Below the pieces are notes generated by a model. That model was not told the DNA's origin and made no database searches. It worked only from the letters and a program-made list of their open reading frames with translations. The translations under genes and the position numbers were made by a program. This document shows, one piece after another, positions 9,591 through 18,658 of a stretch of 64,000 bases of DNA; position 1 is the stretch's first letter; every line of letters begins with the position of its first letter. The DNA comes from Pedobacter sp. MC2016-24 (lineage in GTDB: Bacteria > Bacteroidota > Bacteroidia > Sphingobacteriales > Sphingobacteriaceae), in NCBI RefSeq assembly GCF_015223055.1, contig NZ_JADFBX010000015.1, positions 1 to 64,000 on the forward strand, given 5' to 3'.

Positions 9591-9610
9591 AAGACAAATT
9601 AACTTGTCTT
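9591..9610. repeat. Short inverted repeat upstream of XRE remnant
   Basis: AAGACAA and TTGTCTT form 7-bp arms with a 6-nt spacer, about 50 nt before the decayed regulator gene at 9659. It could be an old operator. Nothing else in 9457-9658 looks coding. Confidence 0.25.
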
Positions 9611-9658
9611 ATCATCAGGTATTCCAGGTTATATATTTTTATGGCTTAAAGCGGTCTG

Positions 9659-9777
9659 ATGAAGAACACGATAAAGGTTGAACGGGCAAAGCATGACCTT
9701 ACCCAGGCTGCGCTGCCAGCATATTCGATACCACTGTAGAATCCATTTTCACCCTGGAGGAGAAGGACTGGAAATAG
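9659..9777 (+). pseudogene. Internally deleted small XRE-family HTH regulator
   Basis: The ATG at 9659 starts MKNTIKVERAKHDLTQAAL, the usual beginning of the 65-70 residue Cro/C1-type regulators of the YozG kind. After about 19 codons the frame breaks and hits TAG at 9737. In another frame the normal ending FDTTVESIFTLEEKDWK runs to a stop at 9777. The missing part is the recognition helix region, roughly 90-100 nt by comparison with intact family members, and its loss changed the frame. The product cannot bind DNA as such. This is a pseudogene by direct reading; the deletion size is inferred. Confidence 0.75.
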
Positions 9778-9818
9778 ATGTTGGTTTTTTTTAGATGAAT
9801 AGACTAAATTTATAGAAT

Positions 9819-10682
9819 ATGGTAAACGATTATAAGAAACACGATCTGTTTGGTAAGACCTTCATGCAGAAAATTGCACTTACGGCACCATTTAAATTTG
9901 ATTTTCCAGTCACTGAACAAGCCTGTTTCCTATATGTTTTAGCAGGTGATTTTCAATTCGAAGTGGATGATGAGAAGATAAATATTCCTGCGAATTATTC
10001 TTTGCTATTGAATTGCATCAGTTCTGGAAAACAAATACACCATTCTCATTCAAAAAGCAATTGCGAGATTGTAATTGTTACTTTCTATCCGGATATATTA
10101 AAGCGGATTTACGACAGGGAGTTGCCACTATTGTTTCATACACCCAGCAACAAGGTTTCAAATCAATCCCAAGAGAAGGTCAGCAACGATTTTCTCATTC
10201 AGAAATATGTAGAAGGATTGTTGTTTTATTTTGCCAATCCATCGCTTGTCAGTGAAGATATGCTGATCCTAAAGCTCAAGGAAATTATCCTGCTGCTCTC
10301 CCAGACACAAAATGCTGAAGCCATACAGGTCATCTTATCGCAGCTTTTTTCGCCCATGGCCTACACTTTCAAGCAAATCATCGAAGCCAACTTGTTTTCG
10401 CAATTGACAATCGAACAGCTGGCGGAGCAAACTAACCTTAGTGTCTCATCATTCAAAAGGGAATTTGCGAAATTATATAATGATACGCCTGCCAGCTATA
10501 TTAAAAACAAAAAACTGGAAAAAGCAGCCGAAATGCTCCTGGTTTCTGACCAACGCATTACGGGCATCGCATTTGAATGTGGCTTCCATGATCTGGCAAA
10601 TTTCACCAAAAGCTTCAGCGATAAATACCAACGTACCCCAACGCAGTATCGTCAGGAGTTAAAAGGCAGGGCATCGGAGTGA
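9819..10682 (+). CDS. AraC family transcriptional regulator
   Basis: The 287-residue protein has a cupin-like sensing domain at about 1-110 (FLYVLAGDFQFEVDDEKINI) and two C-terminal helix-turn-helix units at about 185-283. The first is LTIEQLAEQTNLSVSSFKREF. The second is ITGIAFECGFHDLANFTKSF with the family tail YQRTPTQYRQE. It follows the XRE remnant. The next gene, a membrane protein at 10885, lies 202 nt downstream and may be a target, but nothing in the sequence proves it. Confidence 0.85.
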   Translation: MVNDYKKHDLFGKTFMQKIALTAPFKFDFPVTEQACFLYVLAGDFQFEVDDEKINIPANYSLLLNCISSGKQIHHSHSKSNCEIVIVTFYPDILKRIYDRELPLLFHTPSNKVSNQSQEKVSNDFLIQKYVEGLLFYFANPSLVSEDMLILKLKEIILLLSQTQNAEAIQVILSQLFSPMAYTFKQIIEANLFSQLTIEQLAEQTNLSVSSFKREFAKLYNDTPASYIKNKKLEKAAEMLLVSDQRITGIAFECGFHDLANFTKSFSDKYQRTPTQYRQELKGRASE

Positions 10683-10884
10683 TGCTGTTTTTATGAACTA
10701 AAATACCAAACAATTGAACTAAATCGCAAAGCCCATTTTTTCTTTCTGTTGCAATTTTGTCCTGTTCCTTTTTCGGAAAACAAGCTTCGGATGGGATCAA
10801 TAAACAGGTCTGGCAATGGCGAGGTTTGAAGTGTTAAATCAAAGCCTGTGTTGACAGCATATTTTAACTAAAAACAATATCAAA

Positions 10885-11379
10885 ATGGGATTATCAAATT
10901 TAGGAATCTTTCACACCATTGTCGGAATCGCCGCAATTGTAGCTGCACTGATCGGATTGATCAGATATGCTAAAATCAATTTGAACGTATTGTCCGGACG
11001 CGTATATTTCTTGGGAACTGTCGTTACTTCAGTGACTGCACTGGGTATTTCAAAACATGGCGGCTTTAACCCCGGGCATGCTTTTTCCATATTTATTCTC
11101 TTACTGGTTTCGATTGCTTTTTATCTGCATTCGAGAAAGAAAGAAAGCATGAGGGCCCGTTACTTCGAGAACTTCCTGCTGTCGTTCAGTTTTTTCTTAT
11201 CCCTGGTGCCCACGGTTAATGAAACATTTACCCGTGTGCCTGTAGGGCATCCTTTGGCAAAGGACATCAGTTCTCCGGTCATTGGCCAAACATTGCTGGT
11301 TTTGTTGGTTCTTTTCATAGCGGGGTCTGTTTATCAGTTTATTAACCAGAAGAAAGAGCGCGGGCTGGCAAAAAAATAA
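10885..11379 (+). CDS. Integral membrane protein, four to five TM helices
   Basis: The 164-residue hydrophobic protein has membrane segments at about 8-26, 38-55, 66-82, 98-115 and 132-150, a basic loop HSRKKESMRARY and a lysine-rich C-terminal tail. The layout resembles small DUF2306-like membrane proteins of Bacteroidota, but I cannot name the family with certainty. It follows the AraC regulator on the same strand and is separated from it by 202 nt in which I see no gene. Confidence 0.65.
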   Translation: MGLSNLGIFHTIVGIAAIVAALIGLIRYAKINLNVLSGRVYFLGTVVTSVTALGISKHGGFNPGHAFSIFILLLVSIAFYLHSRKKESMRARYFENFLLSFSFFLSLVPTVNETFTRVPVGHPLAKDISSPVIGQTLLVLLVLFIAGSVYQFINQKKERGLAKK

Positions 11380-11386
11380 AAGTCTA

Positions 11387-11394
11387 TATCTTTG
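11387..11394 (+). promoter_or_regulatory. Candidate -7 box (TATCTTTG) for the HD hydrolase gene
   Basis: An exact TAnnTTTG match lies 31 nt before the ATG at 11426, just after the stop of the preceding gene. No good -33 TTG is seen. Confidence 0.45.
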
Positions 11395-11425
11395 TGGCAA
11401 TACAGGAAGACAAAAAACAAATAAA

Positions 11426-12025
11426 ATGGACACAAGTGATTTGCTGAAACAGGTTGCCTTTATTAAGGAGATTGACAAATTGAAATATATTCAGCGCAGA
11501 ACGAAATTGTTTAACAGTGACAGGCACGAAAATGACGCTGAACATAGCTGGCACCTGGCGATGATGGCCATCGTTTTAAGCGAACATTCCAACCAACCAA
11601 TAGATGTTTTGAAAGTGGTAAAAATGGTCTTGATCCATGATTTGGTTGAAATTGATGCTGGTGATACTTTTATCTACGATACAGCAAAAAATCACACCAA
11701 TACAGATGAAGAAAGATTGGCTGCACAACGAATTTTTGGGCTGCTGCCGGAAGCGCAGGCCCAGGAATTTATATCAATTTGGGAAGAATTTGAGGAAGGA
11801 CAGACTGATGAGGCCAAATTTGCAAAAACCATGGACCGGTTTGAACCATTGTTGCAGAATACTTCCAACAATGGTGGGACATGGGCTGAATTTGATGTGG
11901 AATATCAAACAGTTTACAACAAAAAGAAAGCAATTGCAAATGGATCGGCCTCAATCTGGAGTTATGCTGATCGCTTGTTAAATGAAAGTGTGGAAAAGGG
12001 GATTCTTCGCAAGGCATCCCAATGA
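11426..12025 (+). CDS. HD domain nucleotide hydrolase (YfbR / HDDC2-like)
   Basis: The 199-residue cytoplasmic protein has metal-binding HD-domain residues in order: RHENDAEHSWHLA (about 34-46), IHDLVEIDAGD (about 71-81) and, late in the domain, KTMDRFEPLLQN (Asp ligand). This layout is that of the HD_3 group, including 5'-deoxynucleotidases such as YfbR and HDDC2, which hydrolyse nucleoside monophosphates. The substrate here is not shown. It ends 16 nt from the convergent DUF1963-like gene. Confidence 0.83.
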   Translation: MDTSDLLKQVAFIKEIDKLKYIQRRTKLFNSDRHENDAEHSWHLAMMAIVLSEHSNQPIDVLKVVKMVLIHDLVEIDAGDTFIYDTAKNHTNTDEERLAAQRIFGLLPEAQAQEFISIWEEFEEGQTDEAKFAKTMDRFEPLLQNTSNNGGTWAEFDVEYQTVYNKKKAIANGSASIWSYADRLLNESVEKGILRKASQ

Positions 12026-12041
12026 TTTTAACATCCAATTC

Positions 12042-12641
12042 TTAGCACTGCCACAGAAACTTTGCAGTTTTTCCTTCTTTACAATCAAATAAGTAAGCAA
12101 CTCCGCCGCCGCCAAAATTCATGGCTGTTCTGTAATCGGGACCTTCTTCCAGTTGTGCCACAAATCTCATGCTTTTGCTGCAGCAATCACATTCAGGTGT
12201 TTCATCCCCCTGAATCCAACTTGGTATGCCATCGTATTGCCCTAAAACCTGCCTTTTATTTCCTTCCCAGTTTTCTCTCGCGCTATCGTAATCATCAGCG
12301 TCTGTTTCGATCAGGTTTACCCCATAAACTGTCTCTCTAAGTAACGATTCACCCTCAAGCGGTTTAAAAAATTCCAGATTTTCTGAGTTGACAATAATGA
12401 CTTTATTGCCGCCGCCTTCAGGATCCCATTCATCACACAATCCTGGATCATTTTGGCACATGAATATCAATTCCAAGCCAATATCGGTTTTGATCTTTCC
12501 CTGATATTGCATCTTGGCCTGACACGTGCGACAGCTAGGCCATTCCGTGTTTTTGCCAATTTCTTTAACTGGTAGTCCACCAAAGCTGGTTTCTGTAAGT
12601 ATATCACTTTTTGAATCGTCGTTAATCAGTAGTTTTATCAT
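12042..12641 (-). CDS. DUF1963 (YwqG-like) protein with zinc-ribbon-like cysteines
   Basis: The 199-residue cytoplasmic protein starts TSFGGLPVKEIGKNTEWPSC, typical of DUF1963/YwqG proteins. Two cysteine groups (CRTC near residue 38-41 and CDCC near 150-153) plus further Cys could bind zinc. A Gly-rich tail FGGGGVAYLFDCKEGKTAKF closes the fold. The function is unknown. The 160 bp between it and the PAS gene at 12803 show no gene. Confidence 0.65.
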   Translation of the reverse strand: MIKLLINDDSKSDILTETSFGGLPVKEIGKNTEWPSCRTCQAKMQYQGKIKTDIGLELIFMCQNDPGLCDEWDPEGGGNKVIIVNSENLEFFKPLEGESLLRETVYGVNLIETDADDYDSARENWEGNKRQVLGQYDGIPSWIQGDETPECDCCSKSMRFVAQLEEGPDYRTAMNFGGGGVAYLFDCKEGKTAKFLWQC

Positions 12642-12802
12642 CAGGATTGTTTTAGGATTTCGGTTTTTATGAACTCAATATAAATTTTTGTGCGTGGTTC
12701 TGATGGGGTTACTGTTTTTAAACAAAATTGGAAGGAGTTTAGTTTTTAGTGATATGATTCCAATTTATCCGGGTACCTTCCTGCTAAGATGACCATACAT
12801 AC

Positions 12803-13783
12803 TTATTGTGCCTGTTCGGTTATTTTTCGTACAACGTTATCGAGTTTGATAGCTTCTTGTTCCAACAGATCTATGATGCCGCTACAAGACGAATCGTCCT
12901 CGTTTTCTTTGGCTAGCTTAACAAGCCCGAGTATATTGGAAAGTGGCGCCCTTACTTCATGTGATTGTATCCATGATATTTTTTTGAGCTGTTCGTTCTG
13001 CTTTTCAATCATCTTCATCTGCATGTTTTGCTTAGCCTGTATTTTTTTTTGCTCAGTTACATCGACAAAATAAACAGCGAGCCCGTCTTTTTTTGGATAT
13101 ACATGCATCGATCCCCAAACACCAAGAGCAGCATAACATTCTTCAAAATGCACACTTACCTTTTCCGTTAACGCACGTTGGTATTCCTGGTAAAATCTTC
13201 CTTCTTTTGATTGAGGAAAAAATTCCCAAAGGTTTTTTCCCAGCAAATCGGCTCTTTTACAGTTTAAGATCCGCTCTGCCTCCTTGTTGATATAAGTTAC
13301 CTCCCAATGTTGATTCATGGCGTAAAACCCATCGGTAATACTTTCAAGGATATCGGCGATTTCTAAATTTTTTTCTTGTAATTCATTTTCAGCCTTTACC
13401 TTCTGGTCAATATCTATAGCCATTGCTACCCTGGCCTGCCTGTTCTGGAAAATACTGCTATGCCCGTAGATATGAACAAAAAATTCTTCTCCATTTTTTC
13501 GGATGTGTTTCCATGTCCCGTAATCGACATACGTGGTTTTTACCTGCTGAATGGCAGATTTGAAGCGCTCTGCTTCTTCCACTGACCTGATTTGTAAGGC
13601 TTTCATGGACAGGAACTCATCCCTTTGGTATCCGTACTGGTTTAAAGCAGCATCATTTACCGCTAAAAATTCATACGTATGAAGATCGAAGATATACATT
13701 GGGGCAGGACTTTCCTCAAAAATTCGTTTGAAATTGGCAGCTTCTCCATCTTCTGAGGCGATCTGGGCAGGTATATTCTTCAT
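12803..13783 (-). CDS. Two-PAS sensor protein ending in a HisKA-like helix pair, no ATPase domain
   Basis: In this 326-residue cytoplasmic protein, PAS 1 (about 18-135) contains APMYIFDLHTYEFLAVNDAA and PAS 2 (about 145-250) contains ITDGFYAMNQHWEVTYINKE. A coiled coil leads to the H-box SHEVRAPLSNILGLVKL near residue 270. The protein stops about 50 residues later, so it has a dimerisation/phosphoacceptor segment but no HATPase_c domain. No ATPase remnant follows downstream. It may be phosphorylated in trans or act as a dimerising sensor. No response regulator lies next to it. Confidence 0.8.
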   Translation of the reverse strand: MKNIPAQIASEDGEAANFKRIFEESPAPMYIFDLHTYEFLAVNDAALNQYGYQRDEFLSMKALQIRSVEEAERFKSAIQQVKTTYVDYGTWKHIRKNGEEFFVHIYGHSSIFQNRQARVAMAIDIDQKVKAENELQEKNLEIADILESITDGFYAMNQHWEVTYINKEAERILNCKRADLLGKNLWEFFPQSKEGRFYQEYQRALTEKVSVHFEECYAALGVWGSMHVYPKKDGLAVYFVDVTEQKKIQAKQNMQMKMIEKQNEQLKKISWIQSHEVRAPLSNILGLVKLAKENEDDSSCSGIIDLLEQEAIKLDNVVRKITEQAQ

Positions 13784-13900
13784 GATTTAATCCTTAATGT
13801 AGGATTCAAATTAGTAAAAAAATATGATTTAAGCATTGCTTTAAGATCAAGCAGTGGACTTTATTATTATAGAAATAATTTAGGGCCATATCATAGTGGG

Positions 13901-14908
13901 CTAACATAAGTTATGTTCCATGAGGTAGGTCATCGCTTCTTTCAGGGCTTGCTCATTATTTTTTGGATTGAACCCCAATTCATTTCTTGATTTAGAAATA
14001 TCAAAATCCTGTTGTAATCCTGAAAACATAGCAATGTCTTTGATCGTCAGTAAAGGTGGTTTGCCACTCATCTTAGCCGAAAATTCCATTAAACCTGCAA
14101 TAGCATACAGCATAAATTTTGGTACTGATCCAGGTATTTTAAGTTTCAGTTCGGGATAAAGCTTTTGTGCCAATTTAGTTGTATCCGTAATGGTCATACA
14201 TTTTTCATTAGCCAGAATATACCGTTCGCCGGAACGTCCTTTTTGTGCGGCCAAAAAACAACCTTCAGCAACATCTTTCACATCAATCCAGTTCAAGGTA
14301 ATTTTGGTATCCATTGGAATTTGTTTATTCAAAATCAGCTTTAGTACGCCATAAGAAACGTTCAAAGGGAAAAAGGCCTCGCTTCCTATCATTGCTCCCG
14401 GCATAACGGACACCAATTCAATTCCCAGTTCTTCGGCCAGTTGAAAAGCGAGTTGTTCACCGTCATTTTTAGAGTTGTAATACATATCCCTGCGGTCGGG
14501 GTTGTAGCCATTGCTTTCTTTGGTCGGTAGATTGGTATAATCTAAAGCAGCAATGGAACTCACATAGACAATTCTTTTAACACCCGCATCGGCCGCTGCT
14601 TCTATCGTATTGCGCGTTCCCTGCATATTTACATCGTAAATTTCTTTTTTAGGGTCTTTAGCCCACAACTTGAAGGCGGCACCAACGGCGTAAAAGGTAT
14701 GAACACCTTGTAAAGCTCTTTTAAAGGAAGCGCTATCCGTAATATCTGCCTGAACTACCTCACAGTCCAGATCTTTTAAATGTGCTGCGTTTTTCATGTC
14801 GCGGACAGACGCCCGTACTGGAATTCCTTTTTTTAGGAGTAACCTAACCAGGTTGTTACCCAGATGTCCGTTGGCACCAGATACCAATGCTAAATTATGA
14901 TGTGTCAT
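13901..14908 (-). CDS. NAD(P)-dependent epimerase/dehydratase-like SDR
   Basis: This extended short-chain dehydrogenase has the nucleotide-binding motif GANGHLG at residues 11-17 and catalytic YYNSK (YxxxK) about 150 residues on, and resembles dihydroflavonol-reductase/3-beta-HSD-like enzymes. The substrate is unknown. I prefer the ATG at 14908 (MTHHNLALVSG), because the longer reading frame from 14935 only adds a polar nine-residue tail. The Crp/Fnr regulator gene lies just upstream on the same strand (65 nt before the chosen start), so the two probably form one unit. Confidence 0.83.
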   Translation of the reverse strand: MTHHNLALVSGANGHLGNNLVRLLLKKGIPVRASVRDMKNAAHLKDLDCEVVQADITDSASFKRALQGVHTFYAVGAAFKLWAKDPKKEIYDVNMQGTRNTIEAAADAGVKRIVYVSSIAALDYTNLPTKESNGYNPDRRDMYYNSKNDGEQLAFQLAEELGIELVSVMPGAMIGSEAFFPLNVSYGVLKLILNKQIPMDTKITLNWIDVKDVAEGCFLAAQKGRSGERYILANEKCMTITDTTKLAQKLYPELKLKIPGSVPKFMLYAIAGLMEFSAKMSGKPPLLTIKDIAMFSGLQQDFDISKSRNELGFNPKNNEQALKEAMTYLMEHNLC

Positions 14909-14972
14909 ATGCTTTGATTTTAAATGATGGGACAAATTTCAGTCTTAATCATTCAAAACCACTTCACAAATG

Positions 14973-15548
14973 TTACCTAATAATCTGTTTACGGATACGG
15001 CTCAAACTTTTAGGGTTCATACCTAGAAAAGAGGAGATGTATTGCATGGGAACATGCTGGAGAATTTCGGGATGTTGGTCCATCAGTTTTAAATACCGCT
15101 GTTCTGCATTAAGGGTAGCCAGTTCTTTTGCCCGGTTTTCATTATAGGATAAGGACTGCTGGAATACCAGGATACTGAAGTCTTTGAATGCTGGGCTTTG
15201 TCCGATCAGTATATCGAGATCAAATTTCGTAATCCTCAACAGCTCACATTCGGTAATACATTCCAGATTGTCATCAGACTTCTGCTGATGAATGAAATTT
15301 GAATAGGAAGTGATGAACCCAGGTGGACAATTGATGTGTGTGGTGACCTCGTCGCCCTTTTGGTTATAATGGAATAGACGAAGAAAACCTGAAACTACAA
15401 AATACAAATAGACAGGTACTTTTCCTTCTTCTTCAATTACCCGATTTTTAGGGTACAAAACTGGTTCGAAATATTGCAGGCACAAATTTCTTTCTAAATC
15501 AGAAAGCGCTACACTTTGTGTAATGAGATGGATAAGTTGCTTGTGCAT
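14973..15548 (-). CDS. Crp/Fnr family transcriptional regulator
   Basis: About 191 residues from the preferred ATG at 15548 (MHKQLIHLITQ). The cyclic-nucleotide-like beta barrel (about 25-120) includes YPKNRVIEEEGKVPVYLYFV and HYNQKGDEVTTHINCPPG. A long dimer helix follows, then a short winged HTH around LQHVPMQYISSFLGMNPKSLSRIRKQ. The longer frame from 15572 would place the first codons inside a perfect -7 promoter box (15553-15560), so the later start is favoured. The effector is unknown. It heads a probable operon with the SDR gene. Confidence 0.83.
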   Translation of the reverse strand: MHKQLIHLITQSVALSDLERNLCLQYFEPVLYPKNRVIEEEGKVPVYLYFVVSGFLRLFHYNQKGDEVTTHINCPPGFITSYSNFIHQQKSDDNLECITECELLRITKFDLDILIGQSPAFKDFSILVFQQSLSYNENRAKELATLNAEQRYLKLMDQHPEILQHVPMQYISSFLGMNPKSLSRIRKQIIR

Positions 15549-15552
15549 CTTG

Positions 15553-15560
15553 CAAAGATA
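15553..15560 (-). promoter_or_regulatory. Candidate -7 box (TATCTTTG) of the Crp/Fnr-SDR unit
   Basis: This exact consensus match on the minus strand ends only 4 nt before the preferred ATG at 15548. If it is the true promoter, the transcript would have almost no leader. Confidence 0.45.
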
Positions 15561-15680
15561 AGCAAAGTGCATGGTGTTGTGCCATTTGCTTTAAGTGAGG
15601 AAGGAGGAAATCACTGATAAATACATTGGCATAGAATTAGCGTACAGAAATTAATATAAACGACTATTCTACTTAGAAAT

Positions 15681-16154
15681 ATGCGAACAGGTAAAATCAT
15701 CACCATATATTTATTTTTGTTCTTTTCGGCAGTTTTACAAAAGGAGGTAATTGCAAAACAAACTTTCGGGATTTTAAACGATCATAACTCCGCGAAAGAT
15801 GAGATTGATCAGGATAGGCCGAAGAATTTAAAACAACTTAAAAGTAAATCCTTTGTAGTTAGCTGTGGTGGAGGGTGTGCAATGACGTATACGGCGACAG
15901 CAATAAAGCAAAACAGTTCCTCTTTTAAAGTGAGGTTCAAAGTTGAAATGTATGTCAACGAAGGTTTAACAGATACATATACGGAAAGCTACTCATTTAT
16001 TTATAACGCTGCCAATAATGTTGATCAGGTTCTGGATGTTAAGCATAAAAATGCTTTAGAAACTTTGCCCGTTGGCGCGCGGAAATCGTTTATCGATTTC
16101 GGCAAAGACCTGATTAAGACCTATGGAGTTGGGGCTGATTCAAAAGTACTTTAA
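15681..16154 (+). CDS. Secreted protein of unknown function
   Basis: The 157-residue protein has an N-terminal hydrophobic export signal (about 5-26, ending VIAKQ) and a mature part with the strand-rich core SFVVSCGGGCAMTYTATAIK and FKVRFKVEMYVNEGLTDTY. Two close cysteines (CGGGC) could form a disulfide after export. I do not recognise the family. It precedes the SGNH esterase by 81 nt on the same strand. The product is probably periplasmic. Confidence 0.6.
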   Translation: MRTGKIITIYLFLFFSAVLQKEVIAKQTFGILNDHNSAKDEIDQDRPKNLKQLKSKSFVVSCGGGCAMTYTATAIKQNSSSFKVRFKVEMYVNEGLTDTYTESYSFIYNAANNVDQVLDVKHKNALETLPVGARKSFIDFGKDLIKTYGVGADSKVL

Positions 16155-16235
16155 TAATAAGTAATCGAAATTTGATATCAAGAAAAAGAAATGTTGCAGG
16201 AATAATATTTATGATAATATGTATCTTGGTTTCGC

Positions 16236-16919
16236 ATGAAAATTATAAAGCTGATTCACACGCTGGTATCGATAGTATTACTTTTGCTTGTAAGCAAAGC
16301 ATCGATTGGCCAGACAAAACACCCTAATTACTGGAACGACGTACAGACGATCAAAAGTTATGATAAAATGTTCCAGCAACCACCGAACCCTATTTTGTTT
16401 GTCGGTAGCTCCTCAATACGTAAATGGGAACACCTGCAGCAGGCTTTTGGTTCTTATAATGTGATGAACCGGGGGATAGGGGGTGCGGTGGTTAACGACA
16501 TTACTTTTTATCTGAAAGATTTGGTGTTTAAATATAAGCCGAGGCAAATTGTTATGTATGTGGGGGAAAACGATGTGGTGTCTGAAGGCGTGACTGCGGA
16601 TTCAATTTTGAACCGGACAATCCGTCTTTATAAGGGAATTAGAGCTGAAATGCCTACTGTTCCAATGGTGTATATTTCGCTTAAACCCAGTCCGTCGCGT
16701 GCTAAGTTTATGGATAAAACGAAGGAAGCCAATCGGCTTATCCGTGAGTTCCTTTCGCAAGAAAAGAATACTGTTTTTGTTGACATTTTTTCGCCTATGC
16801 TAAAGGAGGGGATATCCAGACCCGAATTATTTGTAAGTGACCTGTTGCATATGAATCAGAAAGGTTATGATATCTGGGAGGCTGCTGTGAAACCTTTTTT
16901 GATTGCAGCTGAAAAATAA
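16236..16919 (+). CDS. Secreted SGNH/GDSL-type esterase
   Basis: The 227-residue hydrolase has a signal peptide (about 1-25, ending ASIGQ). Block I is LFVGSSSIRKW with the nucleophile Ser, block II NRGIGGAVVND gives the oxyanion Gly, block III is VGENDV, and block V DLLHMNQKGY carries the catalytic Asp/His pair. The layout matches GDSL-like lipase/acylhydrolases that deacylate lipids or carbohydrate esters. The substrate is not visible. The gene at 16931 starts 11 nt downstream. Confidence 0.85.
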   Translation: MKIIKLIHTLVSIVLLLLVSKASIGQTKHPNYWNDVQTIKSYDKMFQQPPNPILFVGSSSIRKWEHLQQAFGSYNVMNRGIGGAVVNDITFYLKDLVFKYKPRQIVMYVGENDVVSEGVTADSILNRTIRLYKGIRAEMPTVPMVYISLKPSPSRAKFMDKTKEANRLIREFLSQEKNTVFVDIFSPMLKEGISRPELFVSDLLHMNQKGYDIWEAAVKPFLIAAEK

Positions 16920-16930
16920 AACGATTACTT

Positions 16931-18130
16931 ATGGACGCAATTGAACTTAAAGATCAACAAAGAAAGTATTTTGGATTGGCGCCAGTCGACAAAAACTGGG
17001 ATCGGATCACATTTCCTAAGGGCCTGGTATGCTATTTTGATCAGAATGTCATCAAAAAGGTGGTGATAAACAGCACAGAATATTTTGATTATTATTCAGA
17101 GTTTGATACAGAAATACAAACCAATGATCGTTCCAAAGTAATACCAGTTAGTGGTAAGGGAAAGGAGAAGTCCATAAGCCTTGCTGTGTTGGCCGACTAT
17201 AGCCTGAAATCGGTTTCTGTTAGGTTTGACATAGACCATAATACCAAAGGCGAGGTAGTACAAAGGTGCTATTGGGTAATCAATAAACACGCAATGAACT
17301 TATTGGATAACGCGGCGATGTTTAGGCAGATGGTAACATTAGATGAACTTCCGGTATTTATTGATCAGTTTATTGAAACATTACCCGATGACCACCTGAA
17401 GCGCTTAGCTGGTGTTAAAGAAGCGCCTCCACAAAAGAATAAACCGGTTAAGTTTAAAAGTGGTGATTTTTTTGCCATTCCTACGAAACGGGATTTATAT
17501 GGTCGGCCAACGGAATATACCTTTGGCAGGCACCTGTTGAATATTTCTGCATTGAGGAAAAATGGTGTGGTCAATAAACAACACCATTTTTACGACCTGG
17601 GTACAATTGTACAGCTAGTGACTGTTTATGATTTTAAATCTCCAACTACAGACGTGGATGTCAATAGGATTAAATTATCGCGTAGCATTCCCCCGTTTTA
17701 TATGATGGACGACCAACTGATGCGTGGCAATTATCCCATTATTGGAAATATTCCTGTTGATCCGAATGAAATCGTTTTTCCAATGCATTATGGCAGTTAC
17801 GTGGAAAGTTCGCGTAAAGGCTATTATTTTGGATGGGGGATGATTATGGTTGACAAGGTAGAGAAAATTCCTTTTAAGGACAATGACATGGATTATAATT
17901 ACCGCAATAACGGTGTAGCATTTGGTGCGTCTCTGTATCAACTTGAAGATTTGAGAAATGGTCTGCCTCCGTATGATGTATATGACGATATTAATCACCC
18001 GGACAATATCGAACTTAAGCGGAAAATATTTGCATCTCTGGGGGTACCAATCGATATTGACTATGATGATTATTGTTTAAAATCAGGGGTGATGACAAGA
18101 GCTGAGCTTTTGAAGGTTAAGGTTGGTTGA
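16931..18130 (+). CDS. Uncharacterised protein with a possible Imm26-like segment
   Basis: The 399-residue cytoplasmic protein has no signal peptide. Residues about 178-215 read FKSGDFFAIPT then EYTFGRHLLNISALRK, resembling the GD-FAIPL/YGRVL pattern of immunity-26-type proteins. The N-terminal part has KGLVCYFDQNVIKKVVIN, and the C-terminal part is rich in aromatic and acidic residues (DIDYDDYCLKSGVM). I cannot give a firm family. It starts 11 nt after the esterase. If the Imm26 resemblance is real, a partner toxin would be expected, but none is recognisable nearby. Confidence 0.55.
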   Translation: MDAIELKDQQRKYFGLAPVDKNWDRITFPKGLVCYFDQNVIKKVVINSTEYFDYYSEFDTEIQTNDRSKVIPVSGKGKEKSISLAVLADYSLKSVSVRFDIDHNTKGEVVQRCYWVINKHAMNLLDNAAMFRQMVTLDELPVFIDQFIETLPDDHLKRLAGVKEAPPQKNKPVKFKSGDFFAIPTKRDLYGRPTEYTFGRHLLNISALRKNGVVNKQHHFYDLGTIVQLVTVYDFKSPTTDVDVNRIKLSRSIPPFYMMDDQLMRGNYPIIGNIPVDPNEIVFPMHYGSYVESSRKGYYFGWGMIMVDKVEKIPFKDNDMDYNYRNNGVAFGASLYQLEDLRNGLPPYDVYDDINHPDNIELKRKIFASLGVPIDIDYDDYCLKSGVMTRAELLKVKVG

Positions 18131-18211
18131 TTAGCCTTTAATTATCCTCCCCCGATGGTATTGTTACGATCATCTGTTTAAATTAAAAATCTTAATTTAG
18201 AAAAAAATAAC

Positions 18212-18655
18212 ATGAAATATATTGGATTCATTACTGAGAATACAAAAATTGAAGGCTCCGATTCGTTCGCTTACATGCTATCTAAACCACCGAATAAAGA
18301 TGAGGATATATTAAAAAAGGTAGTGAAATATCTAGATGAAGGGGTTATTATTTTTGGATGGATGGGCTACAGTTATGATTTTAAAACAAAGCAGCCTATA
18401 GCACCTGATGCCTATTATACAGATGGTGTATATGTGTGGCCAGGCTATTATTCTTATTATTTAAATACTTATTCTCAAGAGCTCGACGGAGATTTTGTTG
18501 AATATCTTCGCGAGAATAAATTCAAGTTAAAAGATAAGGATGCAATTATCAGATTGGTTGGTAGTTTAGAGGTGGAATTAGATGAAAAACTAAAGGCTTC
18601 ATTTAGTTCCCCAGAAGATCACACATTAAGCCTAGATGGCCATAAAGTTAAATAG
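18212..18655 (+). CDS. Hypothetical cytoplasmic protein
   Basis: The 147-residue protein is soluble, Tyr-rich and acidic, with a central WMGYSYDFKTKQPIAPDAYY followed by DGVYVWPGYYSYYLNTY. The size, composition and lack of an export signal would fit a small immunity-like protein, but that is inference. Only 3 nt separate it from the next gene, so the two are co-transcribed. Confidence 0.6.
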   Translation: MKYIGFITENTKIEGSDSFAYMLSKPPNKDEDILKKVVKYLDEGVIIFGWMGYSYDFKTKQPIAPDAYYTDGVYVWPGYYSYYLNTYSQELDGDFVEYLRENKFKLKDKDAIIRLVGSLEVELDEKLKASFSSPEDHTLSLDGHKVK

Positions 18656-18658
18656 CGT

